A stretch of 64,000 bases of DNA from Planococcus maitriensis (GCF_003289925.1 NZ_QLZQ01000004.1:1-64000); one strand, 5' to 3'; shown: positions 42,704 through 52,395, counted from the stretch's first letter. Notes: a model not told the origin generated them from the letters alone. Program-made: numbers and translations.

Positions 42704-43639
42704 TTAACGAATCGCACCGTGCGGCAAAATGGCGTGCACCCCTTTGACGCCGTTGACAATCTGTGTGACGTGCAGGTCGACTGCAACGCTTGCAAGCGCC
42801 GTCGCTTCTGTTTTTGATAACGAATGAAACTGCTGGATCAAGCCGACCATTTCGTCGAGAGCCGTTGCTGCGGCTTCGTTCAAGTCTTCATCAAAACCGA
42901 ATGTCACCCAGCCGGCGGGCGTTTTAGCTTTCGGCATGGCAAGTTCCATTTCTTCATGGAGCACGACCGTCAAATTGACGAGATCCATCGGGCATTCGAT
43001 CGCCGTTCCCGAATTCTCACCGTCGCCTTGCACAGCATGGCCATCGCCGAACGACAACAGCGCCCCTTCCACTTCGACCGGCAAAAATAGCGAGCTGCCT
43101 GCGACCAGTTCCTTGCAATCGATATTGCCGCCCGTCCGGTACGGCGGCGAGGTGCGGTGCGTTCCCGCCTCTCCAGGCGCCAGGCCGATGAGCCCGAGAA
43201 ACGGCGACAGGGCGACGCTAAATTCCTTGCCGGACAATGTGCCTGTGCCGGTCATTAATTCTGCATCGAGTGTCCAGTTCACTTGGAGGCGTTCGCTGTC
43301 GGCGATGCCGAGCTTTTCGTTTTGCCAAGCCGGCGTGCCGCCTGCCCAATTGCGCCCATACCAGCCAGGCACATTTTGGTTGATGCGCACTTCGAGCACC
43401 ATTCCGGGCTTCGCGCCTTCGATGGCAAACGGGCCGATGAGCGGATGGCCAAGCCGTTCTTCGTTTTCGCGCGAATGGTAAATGACCCGCTCTTCGCCCT
43501 TATGTGACGAATAGCCCCATTGGATATCCGGCGTCCTCGTTTCGATCGTATCACCTGATTGGATTGTCAAAATCGGTTTGTATTCTTTATTGAACGAAGA
43601 GTGGAGATTTTCGGATTTAAGTTCAATTTTATGGTTCAT
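42704..43639 (-). CDS. Acetamidase/formamidase family protein
   Basis: A 311-residue amidase of the FmdA/AmdA family, a beta-sandwich metal-dependent hydrolase that releases ammonia from formamide or acetamide. Family segments: GPFAIEGAKPGMVLEV, LSPFLGLIGLAP, RTGGNIDCKELVAGSSLFLPV, LSFGDGHAVQGDGE (metal ligands) and CPMDL. The start at 43639 (MNHKIELKSE) follows AAAGGGAC; the longer frame has no ribosome site. Monocistronic. Confidence 0.9.
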   Translation of the reverse strand: MNHKIELKSENLHSSFNKEYKPILTIQSGDTIETRTPDIQWGYSSHKGEERVIYHSRENEERLGHPLIGPFAIEGAKPGMVLEVRINQNVPGWYGRNWAGGTPAWQNEKLGIADSERLQVNWTLDAELMTGTGTLSGKEFSVALSPFLGLIGLAPGEAGTHRTSPPYRTGGNIDCKELVAGSSLFLPVEVEGALLSFGDGHAVQGDGENSGTAIECPMDLVNLTVVLHEEMELAMPKAKTPAGWVTFGFDEDLNEAAATALDEMVGLIQQFHSLSKTEATALASVAVDLHVTQIVNGVKGVHAILPHGAIR

Positions 43640-43703
43640 GAGTGTCCCTTTCTGTATACACGGTTTCTTTTGATTATAACGGAAAATATAACTCCTTTTA
43701 TAT

Positions 43704-43736
43704 AGAAAAAACCTGCCGATGACCCGGCAGGCTTTC
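43704..43736 (-). terminator. Terminator after the zinc-ribbon microprotein
   Basis: GCCTGCCGGG (minus strand) pairs with the CCGGCAGG arm around a short loop, followed by TTTTTT. Confidence 0.6.
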
Positions 43737-43739
43737 CGT

Positions 43740-43892
43740 TTAGGCACTGCGTTTCCGGAACGCGCGCCGTTCGGCGTATATGGCGCATTGCGCACAGACG
43801 ACGACCGCTTCATCACAATCGTTATAGTATTTCCGTGGCTCCCGCGCTTTTTGTTTGCACACCGCGCATTTCTTCTTGAAAAACGAGAACAT
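43740..43892 (-). CDS. 50-residue double-CxxC (zinc-ribbon-like) microprotein
   Basis: The ORF begins MFSFFKKKCAVCKQKAREPR and has a second pair, CAQC, at about 33-36, with a basic C-terminus (ERRAFRKRSA). Two CxxC pairs some 24 residues apart suggest a small zinc ribbon. AAAGGAG lies 9 nt before the ATG. It was not prominent among long ORFs, and overlapping plus-strand frames look like shadows. Function unknown. Confidence 0.7.
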   Translation of the reverse strand: MFSFFKKKCAVCKQKAREPRKYYNDCDEAVVVCAQCAIYAERRAFRKRSA

Positions 43893-43929
43893 ATCCTGTC
43901 GCTCCTTTGATTTTAGATTCCAGATTCCT

Positions 43930-44544
43930 TTATTGTTTCATAGTAAAAAGCAGAAGGGAACTAACGAGCATCCACAGCTGCAGCGCACCAATATTGAGCC
44001 GTTCAACCAGCCCGAAATACGGCCAGCCCTGGGCGAAAAAGATTGCGGTCGTTCCCCCGGCAATCAAGATGAACAATCCTGTTGCGATGGAATACTGTCC
44101 GTATACTTTGAAATCACGGTCTTTTCTCAACCCAATCCCGATCAGCAGCGGTGCCAGAATCGTCAGCGGGACGATCAATGCCGTTACCGCCAAATGCATC
44201 ACGCCGGTAAAGCTCAACGGTGCTCCCGGGGCATCTTGAGGAAACAAGCCATACGTAATCGACACGATATGCATCGCCAGAAAAACCAGCATGCCTGCGC
44301 GTGAAATTTTCGGCGCAAAGCGTTTAAAGACTAGATAGCCACTCGCCGCGAACACAATCGAACAGATACCGTACAAAAACGTAATGGCCGTCAACATCCC
44401 GCGGTCCGGCGCCCCTTGAGCCGTCAAATCGCTGATCGGCTGATGCAGATGGCGGTAACCTTCCCACAGCCATCCGCCAAGCAAGACGTGGAAAACGTAG
44501 AAAAACACAGCGATTGCTCCGAAAATCGTCAGTTTCTGTGCCAT
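43930..44544 (-). CDS. DUF998 family membrane protein
   Basis: A 204-residue protein with six likely transmembrane helices. The DUF998 pattern shows in YRHLHQPISDLTAQGAPDRG after the first helix and LFPQDAPG between helices. The start at 44544 is preferred because AAAGGAGG lies 6 nt upstream; the ATG at 44550 would sit on the ribosome site. Function of the family is unknown. Confidence 0.8.
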   Translation of the reverse strand: MAQKLTIFGAIAVFFYVFHVLLGGWLWEGYRHLHQPISDLTAQGAPDRGMLTAITFLYGICSIVFAASGYLVFKRFAPKISRAGMLVFLAMHIVSITYGLFPQDAPGAPLSFTGVMHLAVTALIVPLTILAPLLIGIGLRKDRDFKVYGQYSIATGLFILIAGGTTAIFFAQGWPYFGLVERLNIGALQLWMLVSSLLLFTMKQ

Positions 44545-44679
44545 GTGCATCCTCCTTTAATAGAAACGCAACTCTGCTTTCCCCATTATCCCTCCTGCGA
44601 TAAGATTTGGGTAATTTTTTCGCAATCAAGCTATCCCATGCTTTTATTCCATCATCACTGCCAGCTGAAAACAGCTTTA

Positions 44680-44727
44680 AAAAGCCAGAATGGATATCAC
44701 TGGAAAGTGATGTCCATTCTGGCTTTG
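44680..44727. terminator. Terminator of the amino acid racemase operon
   Basis: AGCCAGAATGGATATCACT and AGTGATGTCCATTCTGGCT form a long stem with a single mismatch and a T-run on both strands. Confidence 0.85.
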
Positions 44728-44773
44728 ACGTCCTTGCTAAGGCAAAACTTGCTTGTCATGCAGATGGCTTATG

Positions 44774-45850
44774 TTAAAAACTCAATACTTTTGCTGCCTT
44801 TTTCTGTTTTGCTGCTTTTTTTGTCCGGAACCAAGCAAAAACGATTGCCGCGATTAATACAAAGCCGAGATAACCCATTACTGGATAGACGGTGCCAACC
44901 AGGGTTACAAAGCCGACAAAGCTGGAAGCAAATGCTACCACTCCAAAAATCCCGACAGATGCTTTGAACTTTTGAGTACCTGGTTTCACCAATCTCGCCG
45001 TGAAAGCATACAGCATTCCGACTGCTGTATTGTAAATCATGCCCAAGAGGATGACTGACATGATGCCGCCCATCACCGGGCTGATATTGTTCGCCAGGAA
45101 CAATGTCGGCATAGGAACCGCTGCGATTGCTTTTAATTGCGTTAGCATAGTGACATTAATCAAAAGAATCAATAGCCCAAGCCCGAGTCCGCCGATCAGG
45201 CCGCCCCAGCCTGCAACTTTTTCATCTTTTACCGTCCCCCCCATAACCGTCATCATTGCCGCCCCTGCAGCTAAGTTATAGGAAACGTATAGGCAAGCGC
45301 CAAGCAACCAATGCGGCGCTGCCTGGCTTCCGGCCGCTGCACCGAAATCAGCCGTCGAAAAGTCGAACATCGCCAGCGAATAAATCGTCAATGCGATGAC
45401 GGCCAAAAGCAAGATCGGCGTAAACATACTGATGAGTGAAATCACTTTGTTCACATTCAGCAAAACCGTACCGATGACCAAAACAGCCATTAGAATATTG
45501 CCGACAAGGCTTGGAATGCCGAATTGCTGTTCAAAAATTGCGCCTGAACCTGAGAACATGACCACGGTTACGCCAAACAGGAAGAATGTAATGATAAAGT
45601 CGACTGCAGTCCCAAAATACTTTCCGCAAATATGATAAACCACACTTTCATGGGATTTCGTCTGCAGCCGGCTTCCGAGTTGAGTCAAATTCATGCCCAG
45701 AAATGCGAACAATCCGGCTGCAATGACTGACCCTATAATTCCCCATGCCCCAAAACTAGTGAAAAATTGCAATACTTCCTGGCCAGATGCAAATCCCGCT
45801 CCCACAATAACGCCGATGAACGCAGCACCAATCTGAAAACTCTTCTTCAT
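44774..45850 (-). CDS. YkvI-like membrane transporter
   Basis: A 358-residue protein with ten or more transmembrane helices that resembles B. subtilis YkvI and the wider amino-acid/nucleobase carrier (LeuT-like) superfamily. The first helix has FIGVIVGAGFASGQEVLQFF, with an unwound GAGFASGQE substrate segment. It ends in a Lys-rich tail. It is the last gene of the RpiR/M20/GNAT/racemase operon, which suggests it moves an amino acid or acyl-amino acid for that pathway (inference). Confidence 0.78.
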   Translation of the reverse strand: MKKSFQIGAAFIGVIVGAGFASGQEVLQFFTSFGAWGIIGSVIAAGLFAFLGMNLTQLGSRLQTKSHESVVYHICGKYFGTAVDFIITFFLFGVTVVMFSGSGAIFEQQFGIPSLVGNILMAVLVIGTVLLNVNKVISLISMFTPILLLAVIALTIYSLAMFDFSTADFGAAAGSQAAPHWLLGACLYVSYNLAAGAAMMTVMGGTVKDEKVAGWGGLIGGLGLGLLILLINVTMLTQLKAIAAVPMPTLFLANNISPVMGGIMSVILLGMIYNTAVGMLYAFTARLVKPGTQKFKASVGIFGVVAFASSFVGFVTLVGTVYPVMGYLGFVLIAAIVFAWFRTKKAAKQKKAAKVLSF

Positions 45851-45887
45851 AATTCTTCCCCCGCTTTTTCATGTTTTTATGATCGCT

Positions 45888-47015
45888 TTATTGGACCGGT
45901 GCTTCCTGATTCGAAAAATGCCATTTGTCTACCGTGTAGCGCTCCAATGCCTGTCGGTCGACTTCGTAGCCGATGCCATTTCCTTCCGGCACTGTAATAT
46001 AACCGTCTTCAACCGTCACTTCGGGCAAGATGATATCTTGCTCCCAATACCTTGAAGACCCTGCAGTATCCCCGGGCAATACAAAGTTCGGCAAGGTCGT
46101 CAACGCGACATTATGTGCGCGCCCGATTCCCGACTCCAGCATGCCGCCGCACCAAACGGGTATATTTTTTTCAAGGCAATAATCGTGGATCTTCTTCGCT
46201 TCCGTCAAGCCGCCGACACGGCCGATTTTAATATTGATGATTTTAGTACTGCCTAATTCAATGGCTTTTCTTGTATCTTCGAGTGAGTGGATGCTCTCAT
46301 CCAGGCAAATCGGTGTCTTCAATTGGGATTGCAGCTTTGCGTGATCGATGATGTCGTCTGAAGCGAGCGGCTGCTCAATCATGGTTAAGCCGAATTCATC
46401 AAGTTCTTTCAGCAATTCCGTGTCATCAAGACGATATGCTGAATTTGCATCAGCCATCATCGGAACATCGGGAAATTGTTTGCGCAATTCCCGCATCACG
46501 TCGACATCAAAGCCAGGCTTGATTTTGACTTTAATGCGCTTATAGCCTTCTTCTACGAATCCGCGGACTGTTTCAATCAGCTCCTGCATGTTTTCATTAA
46601 TGCCAATACTGATGCCGACTTCGATTTTCTCAAGCTGGCCACCCAATGCCCGGGCGAGTGTAACCTGTTCCCGTTTCGCATACAAATCCCAGACTGCCCC
46701 CTCCACTGCCGATTTTGCCATATTGTTTTTCCGCAGATGCGCAAACAGCCCATTCACTTCTTCAGGATGTCCGATATCATTCTCCAATACGATCGGCACA
46801 AGGAAATCACGGATGATATGGAGATTGGTCTCGACCGTTTCCTCGCTATACCAAGGAGAATGGAATGCAACCGATTCCCCCCATCCTGAATTGCCTTTTT
46901 CATCTTTCACTTCGACAACAAGGAATTCTTTTTCTTGAAACGTTCCGAAACTTGTGGTGAAAGGTTGTTTTAGCACCATTTTCAATTTACGCACGTTCAC
47001 TTCCATGATTTTCAT
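45888..47015 (-). CDS. N-succinyl(acyl)amino acid racemase / OSBS-family enolase
   Basis: A 375-residue enolase-superfamily enzyme. The catalytic set is visible: KVK (K162/K164), metal ligands D189, E214 and D239, and K263 in [23 protein letters not shown] follows. Members catalyse o-succinylbenzoate synthesis, N-succinylamino acid racemisation, or both. No other menaquinone gene is near. The neighbours are a GNAT acyltransferase and an M20 hydrolase, the pairing described for Geobacillus D-to-L amino acid conversion, so racemisation is favoured. Overlaps the GNAT gene by 4 nt. Confidence 0.88.
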   Translation of the reverse strand: MKIMEVNVRKLKMVLKQPFTTSFGTFQEKEFLVVEVKDEKGNSGWGESVAFHSPWYSEETVETNLHIIRDFLVPIVLENDIGHPEEVNGLFAHLRKNNMAKSAVEGAVWDLYAKREQVTLARALGGQLEKIEVGISIGINENMQELIETVRGFVEEGYKRIKVKIKPGFDVDVMRELRKQFPDVPMMADANSAYRLDDTELLKELDEFGLTMIEQPLASDDIIDHAKLQSQLKTPICLDESIHSLEDTRKAIELGSTKIINIKIGRVGGLTEAKKIHDYCLEKNIPVWCGGMLESGIGRAHNVALTTLPNFVLPGDTAGSSRYWEQDIILPEVTVEDGYITVPEGNGIGYEVDRQALERYTVDKWHFSNQEAPVQ

Positions 47016-47863
47016 AAGGCTTCTCCTCTTTCTGCTTTTTCTAATGAAACCATCTCTTTCGGGATGAACCGATAATATTGGACAACATCTTCAATTTTCC
47101 GGACTCCTATAAGAACATAACCTCTGCCGAATAGCGCCTGGAAAATCCCCCTGATTTTCAAACGCCAGTCCAGTGCTAGTTCGGGTTCTTCTTTCTTGAT
47201 TGTTTGAAAAGCTTTAGGGATCGGCACTTCATATGCTTCCATATCCCCTTCCAATTCATCTCCATTCACTTCCAAAACCGGATGCCCAAATTCCGACCGG
47301 TGCGTACGAAAAGGGGTTACAAAACGCATGCCTTCAGGGTGCCATTTATTTTCGACATGGGCACTTGAAATCCACCATTCGATTTGGAGGCGATCAGTCG
47401 GCAGCCCCCTGTTCAGCCCGTCGTCCATTTCCCCGTAGCAATTCTCCAAATACGTTGAACATATCCCGTTAAGCCGGGTCGTATTTAAATAGGCGTTGCG
47501 GCTTTCCAGCGGATCGAACGTCCATTGAATCAGATCATATCCGATGTCCTTGGCTGCTTTCCGCTGCTCTTCCTTCAGCATTCTGCCGATTCCGCTAGAT
47601 TGGAAATCAGGATGGATGCCCATCATATGAGAGCATAAATAGGATTTTCCGTCTTTGAATCCTGCAAAGCCGTAACTATAGCCAACTAACTTCCCTTCAT
47701 GGAATGCGCCGACGAGAATGCCGCCATTTTTGGAAGCTGTAAAGGTTTGGTGAGTGGGAACCGGATCCATATCCCAAACTTCACGTTCTAGAATTTGGAT
47801 AAGCCGCATATCATCATTTGTTTCCAATTTCCGTATCGTGAATTTCTTTTCCACCTTGATCAC
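47012..47863 (-). CDS. GNAT-family N-acyltransferase (probable D-amino acid N-succinyltransferase)
   Basis: A 283-residue acyl-CoA transferase. The GNAT core (about 8-150) contains [20 protein letters not shown], with the CoA-binding QSSGIG loop, and [16 protein letters not shown], typical of the COG3375 group. The C-terminal region (150-283) is specific to that group. Linked family members in Geobacillus succinylate D-amino acids before racemisation. Starts and stops overlap both neighbours by 4 nt, so the three enzymes are probably made together. Confidence 0.83.
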   Translation of the reverse strand: MIKVEKKFTIRKLETNDDMRLIQILEREVWDMDPVPTHQTFTASKNGGILVGAFHEGKLVGYSYGFAGFKDGKSYLCSHMMGIHPDFQSSGIGRMLKEEQRKAAKDIGYDLIQWTFDPLESRNAYLNTTRLNGICSTYLENCYGEMDDGLNRGLPTDRLQIEWWISSAHVENKWHPEGMRFVTPFRTHRSEFGHPVLEVNGDELEGDMEAYEVPIPKAFQTIKKEEPELALDWRLKIRGIFQALFGRGYVLIGVRKIEDVVQYYRFIPKEMVSLEKAERGEAL

Positions 47864-48996
47864 CCCTTTTGTTCCAAGCGCTCGAAAGTATGCTGAAGAG
47901 CCCGCGCGAGAATTTCAATTCCGTCTAATAAACTCTCTTTGTTAAACGTCATAGCCGGATGATGCAGGCCTGGCGTCAAGCCACAGCCTAAACCTAGCAT
48001 CGTCGCCTTCACTGCAGGCCTCTTTAATGTATAGAAGTGGAAGTCTTCACCGCCTGGCGTGACGATCGGAGGTTCTAAATATTCTGCACCTAAAGTCTCC
48101 TCAATCGCCCGGGACATGATAGCGACCGCCGTATCATCCACTTCCGCAGCCGCTATTTCCGCTTTGACTTCGATTGGAATCTCTACACCCGCCAGTTCTG
48201 CAATCGACCTAATCGCCTGTTTCACTTTCACGAATAATTGATCCATTACTTCATTTGTCTGGGCACGGATATCAATACTGAACATAGCTGTTCCTGGAAT
48301 GACATTGGCTGATTCCCCGCCTGCTTGAAACATCGTCATTTTTGCTGAGTGCGGGACCATCGGATCTACATGGATGGAACGAATCGCTTGGACCAGCAGT
48401 GCCATCACTTCAATAGCATTCTGCCCTTCGTGAGGACGGGCACCATGTGCATCCGTTCCGAGGATCCGGCCAGACAACATTTTAGCCGATCCATGCAAAA
48501 TCGCCGGTGCGGCATAGCCGTCCTGAACTTCCTGGGCAGGACGCAAATGTACCCCGTATAAATAATCCACATCATCGACAATTCCTTTATCAACGAAAGA
48601 CAAAGCACCCGTTCCTTTTTCTTCAGCCGGCTGGAAAATCAATTTCAGGCGCCCTTGTTTCGGTACGCCAACTTTTTTCAGTACCAGGAAGGTACCGATG
48701 GCCAATGTCATATGGGCATCATGGCCGCAGGAATGATTGGCTTTATATTCACCATCGACTTCCTGCCAAAGCGCATCAATGTCCGCACGCAGCCCAATGC
48801 AAGGATTTCCTTCCCCTACTACAGCAACCAGCCCGGTCGAATCTTCAAAAGTTTCCACTGCAATTCCTTCCTGTTCCAGCAAACCCTTCAAATACTTGGT
48901 TGTCTCCACCTCTTTCCAGCTGATTTCCGGATGGCTATGAAGATGGTCGAATACTTCTTTTACTTTAGGTTTTATTTCATCGATGACTTCTTTCAT
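47860..48996 (-). CDS. M20-family amidohydrolase (probable N-acyl-L-amino acid hydrolase)
   Basis: A 378-residue metallopeptidase-like hydrolase. Metal-binding and catalytic segments: GLRADIDALW, SCGHDAHMT, FQPAEEKGTGAL (general-base Glu), GVHLRP and GGEDFHFY. In the operon it would remove the succinyl group from the L-isomer and make the racemisation irreversible. A plain N-acetyl amino acid or hippurate-type hydrolase is the alternative. Overlaps rpiR-type and GNAT genes by 4 nt each. Confidence 0.87.
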   Translation of the reverse strand: MKEVIDEIKPKVKEVFDHLHSHPEISWKEVETTKYLKGLLEQEGIAVETFEDSTGLVAVVGEGNPCIGLRADIDALWQEVDGEYKANHSCGHDAHMTLAIGTFLVLKKVGVPKQGRLKLIFQPAEEKGTGALSFVDKGIVDDVDYLYGVHLRPAQEVQDGYAAPAILHGSAKMLSGRILGTDAHGARPHEGQNAIEVMALLVQAIRSIHVDPMVPHSAKMTMFQAGGESANVIPGTAMFSIDIRAQTNEVMDQLFVKVKQAIRSIAELAGVEIPIEVKAEIAAAEVDDTAVAIMSRAIEETLGAEYLEPPIVTPGGEDFHFYTLKRPAVKATMLGLGCGLTPGLHHPAMTFNKESLLDGIEILARALQHTFERLEQKG

Positions 48997-49853
48997 TTCA
49001 TTTTCGCCCCTTCTGTAAATAAGAAATCGCTATTCAATTCACGGTAGCGTTCCTGCCTTTTTTCGAATCCGTCTTTTTCTTCTACGATTAAGCCGGCAAT
49101 TATTGCATTCATGAAGGAAAACAAAGAAGCTGTCGCATCCAAAGTGGATTTATTAGGCGAATAAATTGGAAATAACACATTAGCTACTGCATGAATCGGT
49201 GCTATTTGCGAATCGCTGATGCCGATGATAAAGCTTTGCCGCTTTTTTGCCAGCTCCGCAATTTGAATAGGTTCTTTCAAGTAACGGTGAAACGAAATAA
49301 CGATCACTACCGTGTCTTCATCCATTCCGCTGATTGTCTGGATCACGTCTTCCGACTCTGGACGTATCAGCCGAACATCCGGCCTGACAAGTGTCAATGC
49401 ATAAGACAACCAACTGGCAGCAGCGAAAGAAGAACGCATGCCCAATACATAAATCGCCTTTGCTGCAGAGAGGCGTTCGATAGCCTTGTCATAATCCTCT
49501 TCTTGAATTCCATCCATTGTCTGCGCAATCATTTGCCTGTCCTGTTCCATTACCTGCGAAAGAAAATGCGGCCCTTCTTGAAGTTTCACCTTCGACTTCC
49601 GGTAAACAGCCAAACTGCTTTCCTGGTTCAATAACTGTTCACGGATTATTTTCTGCAACTCTGTATACCCGCCCAGCTTCAGGCTATAGCAGAAGCGGAT
49701 AACCGTCGTTTCGCTGACATTTATCCCTGCCCCTAGTTCCTGTGCTGATTTCAATGCCGCTTCCCTGGGATGATCCAGCACATGGGCTGCCACCTTTTTT
49801 TGTGATTTCGATAACTCATTGAAATGGACATTGATTAATTCTTTTATATTCAT
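48993..49853 (-). CDS. RpiR/MurR-family transcription regulator
   Basis: A 286-residue regulator with an N-terminal HTH_6 domain (about 1-77: LSKSQKKVAAHVLDHPREAA, VSETTVIRFCYSLKLGGY) and a C-terminal SIS domain (about 115-260: AIYVLGMRSSFAAASWL, VVIVISFHRYLKEPIQIAE). SIS usually binds phosphosugars; in an amino-acid operon the ligand is open. The start at 49853 follows AAGGGTGAG. First gene of the racemase operon, with a palindrome 41 nt upstream. Confidence 0.87.
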   Translation of the reverse strand: MNIKELINVHFNELSKSQKKVAAHVLDHPREAALKSAQELGAGINVSETTVIRFCYSLKLGGYTELQKIIREQLLNQESSLAVYRKSKVKLQEGPHFLSQVMEQDRQMIAQTMDGIQEEDYDKAIERLSAAKAIYVLGMRSSFAAASWLSYALTLVRPDVRLIRPESEDVIQTISGMDEDTVVIVISFHRYLKEPIQIAELAKKRQSFIIGISDSQIAPIHAVANVLFPIYSPNKSTLDATASLFSFMNAIIAGLIVEEKDGFEKRQERYRELNSDFLFTEGAKMK

Positions 49854-49893
49854 GGACTCACCCTTAAAGTTTAGGCATCTTTTCGAAATATTT

Positions 49894-49909
49894 TGAAGTT
49901 TCAACTTCA
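49894..49909. promoter_or_regulatory. Palindrome upstream of the RpiR-type gene
   Basis: TGAAGTTTCAACTTCA has 7-bp perfect arms (TGAAGTT / AACTTCA), flanked by GAAAT and ATTTC. RpiR proteins often bind such inverted repeats; this is a candidate autoregulatory operator for the racemase operon. Confidence 0.5.
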
Positions 49910-49973
49910 TTTATAATTTCACTAAATTTATCATACTATTCTGACGTATACAATATATTGTTGAAAAAAATAA

Positions 49974-50010
49974 AAAAAAGATCCGCATTTAAGCGAATCT
50001 TTTTCGTTTG
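49974..50010 (-). terminator. Terminator after the hydroxyacid dehydrogenase
   Basis: AAAAAGATTCGC (minus strand) pairs with GCGGATCTTTTTT around TTAAAT; T-rich on both sides. Confidence 0.7.
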
Positions 50011-50038
50011 GAAGACTTGGAGACCGTCTCCTCCATCC

Positions 50039-50872
50039 TTATGCTTCCGGTTTTTCCTCTTCCATCGAATTGAACAATTGCGTGGAAGAAAGTGCATTGA
50101 ACGGCATCGGGATGTCGTGCTTGATGCCTTGGTTGTACGCAGCGATCAAGTCTTTTTGAAGAACGGCAAGAGCAGTTTCTGCAGTCCATTCAGAAACATC
50201 GCCCCAATTGCGGACAACCCAGCTGTCGCCTGTGCTCACTTTCAGCAAGTTCAACAATTCTTCCTGCGGCAAGTCATAATGATTGCCGAGTTTCATCCCT
50301 TCCGCAACGGCATTCATATTGATGCCGAGGATTAGGTTATTGACCAATTTCGCGGCTTGGCTGTTTCCGACATCCTTGCCGTAGTAGAACGTGTTCGAGC
50401 CGACAGCGTCGAAATACGGCTGGAACGATTTGACGGTTGCTTCATCGCCGGAAGTCATGATCGACAAAGTGCCGGCTTCTGCACCCGAAGCCCCGCCGCT
50501 GACCGCCGCATCGATCAAGCGCAAATCGCTTTCTTCTTCGACTTTTTTGCTGAGCGCGTTCATCGTGTCCGGATCGAGCGTGCTCATGACGATGATCGTC
50601 TTATTTTTTGGCTGGGCCGCGAGCAACCCGTCTTCACTGAAGAGGATATCCACGTTCTGCGCGTAATCACGGACCATCGAGATGACCGCTTCGTCCGCTC
50701 GTTCCGCGACTTCCTTCAAAGTTTTGACCATTGTGATGCCTGCTTCTTCCGCTTTCGGGTAAACTGCCGGGAATGCATCATAGCCGATTACGTCAAAACC
50801 GGCTTTTTTCAAATTGACTGCCATCGGGAAGCCCATCGTTCCAAGTCCTACAAATCCAATTTTCTTGCTCAT
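50039..50872 (-). CDS. Beta-hydroxyacid (3-hydroxyisobutyrate/tartronate-semialdehyde type) dehydrogenase
   Basis: A 277-residue NAD(P)-dependent dehydrogenase. The N-terminal Rossmann motif is FVGLGTMGFPMAVNLKKAGF, the substrate loop is DAAVSGGASGAEAGTLSIM, and the catalytic Lys is in GNSQAAKLVNNLILGIN. It sits 68 nt behind a GntP permease in the same orientation, with a divergent LysR gene. A sugar acid or hydroxyacid route (glycerate, tartronate semialdehyde) is likely; the exact substrate is not resolved. Confidence 0.87.
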   Translation of the reverse strand: MSKKIGFVGLGTMGFPMAVNLKKAGFDVIGYDAFPAVYPKAEEAGITMVKTLKEVAERADEAVISMVRDYAQNVDILFSEDGLLAAQPKNKTIIVMSTLDPDTMNALSKKVEEESDLRLIDAAVSGGASGAEAGTLSIMTSGDEATVKSFQPYFDAVGSNTFYYGKDVGNSQAAKLVNNLILGINMNAVAEGMKLGNHYDLPQEELLNLLKVSTGDSWVVRNWGDVSEWTAETALAVLQKDLIAAYNQGIKHDIPMPFNALSSTQLFNSMEEEKPEA

Positions 50873-50940
50873 TTCAAATTCCTCCTAAAATTTTTTATTG
50901 CATCGCATTTTGCATCCATTTCTTTTTCTGAAATCCTGCC

Positions 50941-51777
50941 TTATGCCAAACCAAGTAAAGTCATAGCCACAATCACCGCCAGCGCGAGCCAGTGCGTGAC
51001 ATTGATGCTGATGAATGCATTTTTGAATGTCTCTTTCATCGACAAGCCAGCAAGACTATTGAAGATGATCAGGAAGCCTGAATATGGGACAATCGCCAAT
51101 GCGCCGGATGAAATCGCAATCGTCCGGTGAACCGTTTCGGGATCGAGCCCCATATCCAGATAGATCGGCGCGAAATTCTGGACCGAGATGCCGATCGCGC
51201 CTACTGCAGAAGCGGTGATTCCCGAGATCAAGCCCGTTCCGATCATCAAGGGCAAAATCGGCGGCCCTGGAATCGACTGGATCATTTTGAAGACACTGGT
51301 GAATGCAGGGACGCTTGTCGTGATGCTTCCGAAAGCGATGGTACTCCCTGTCGTGATGGTGGATGACAAGGAATCCGTCGCCCCTTCGTTCAGCACTTCC
51401 TTCTGGTACGCAATTTGCTTGTGGAACAGGATGGCACTCAAAATAATCGCAACAATCAAAGCGACGATGATGATATTATCGACCGAACTGAATGCCAGGA
51501 TGATGCCCAGCAATACAACGATCGGAAGCAAACTGATAAGAAACGGAGGAAGGTCATCTTCAGGAATTGCCTGTGCCTTTTCTGTCCCTTCTTTTACTTG
51601 GAAAGTCTCATTCTTGCGCAAGCTTTTCGCAAGTGAATACTTCATGAAGGCCAGAATGAAGATGATTGCCGCAACCGAAGTCAAAATCCCGATCAGCGGC
51701 GCTGCGGTGAGCGGTGTCCCAAGACCCGTCGATGGCACGATATTATGCAAGGATGGCGCACCTGGAAGCATCGTCAT
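50941..51777 (-). pseudogene. GntP-family permease, C-terminal part (frameshifted)
   Basis: This is the C-terminal 278 residues of a GntP gluconate/sugar-acid:H+ symporter with about seven helices and family segments GSTIAFGSITTSVPAFTSVF, GLISGITASAVGAIGI and SGALAIVPYSGFL. It continues the frame of 51743-52261 if one G is removed from the G7 tract at 51793-51799, restoring FGGTSTFTMTMLPGAPS, a conserved GntP block. As printed the permease is split in two. It could be inactive, phase-variable, or a sequencing error. Confidence 0.82.
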
Positions 51778-52261
51778 CGTGAACGTCGATGTCCCCCCCG
51801 AATATCGGGATGATGACCAGTTTCCAGGAAATGTTGAGCTCCCTGAAAATCGGTTTCGACATCGGGATCAACGCGAAGATGATAACAAAGACGTTGATGC
51901 CGCCATAAGTCAAAATGGCGGAAATGATGAATAAGGCGACCAATGCATTGTACGGGTTTTTCGTACCGACGACCGATAGCACTTTATCGGCAATGGAGAC
52001 CGTCGCCCCACTTTTATCCATGTATTTCGCGAGAATCGAACCGAGCAGGAAAATCGCGAAATTCGCTGCGATAAATCCAGCAAGTGCTGCCATATAGGAA
52101 TTTTCCTTGCCGAAGACAGTTTCCAATATCGGCACGCCGCTGAACAACAAGACGACAATGGTCGCGATCGGCGCCGCGACGATGATGCTGAACTTCTTCA
52201 CAATGAATAATACGATGGTGACAATGCCTAGCAAAATACCGATCAAACCTAAAATATCCAT
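51743..52261 (-). pseudogene. GntP-family permease, N-terminal part (frameshifted)
   Basis: N-terminal half of the same permease: helices at about 3-25, 30-48, 60-80 and 100-150, with the GntP block TYGGINVFVIIFALIPMSKP. The correct reading ends at FGG. The following residues (DIDVHDDDASRCAILA) are out-of-frame junk caused by the seventh G at 51793-51799. The start at 52261 follows GAGGTAAAG. It is divergent from the LysR gene. Confidence 0.82.
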
Positions 52262-52332
52262 TAACTTTACCTCTTACTCTCTTGTTGATTTCCTTAAGCT
52301 ATTACCACCCGCTAGTATACGCCCGCTATTTA

Positions 52333-52351
52333 CATGAGTAAAATTCATGTT
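52333..52351. promoter_or_regulatory. LysR-type operator in the GntP/LysR gap
   Basis: ACATGA-N7-TCATGT is a perfect inverted repeat that includes a T-N11-A core, the classic LysR recognition pattern. It lies between the divergent permease and lysR-type genes. Confidence 0.6.
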
Positions 52352-52395
52352 TAGAATTGAAACAATCTATATTATTCATGGAAGGGGAACAGGCT

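Noticed and set aside
50357..51130. 257-codon plus-strand ORF
   Set aside because: Antisense to the hydroxyacid dehydrogenase and GntP genes, with shadow-type composition and no family resemblance.
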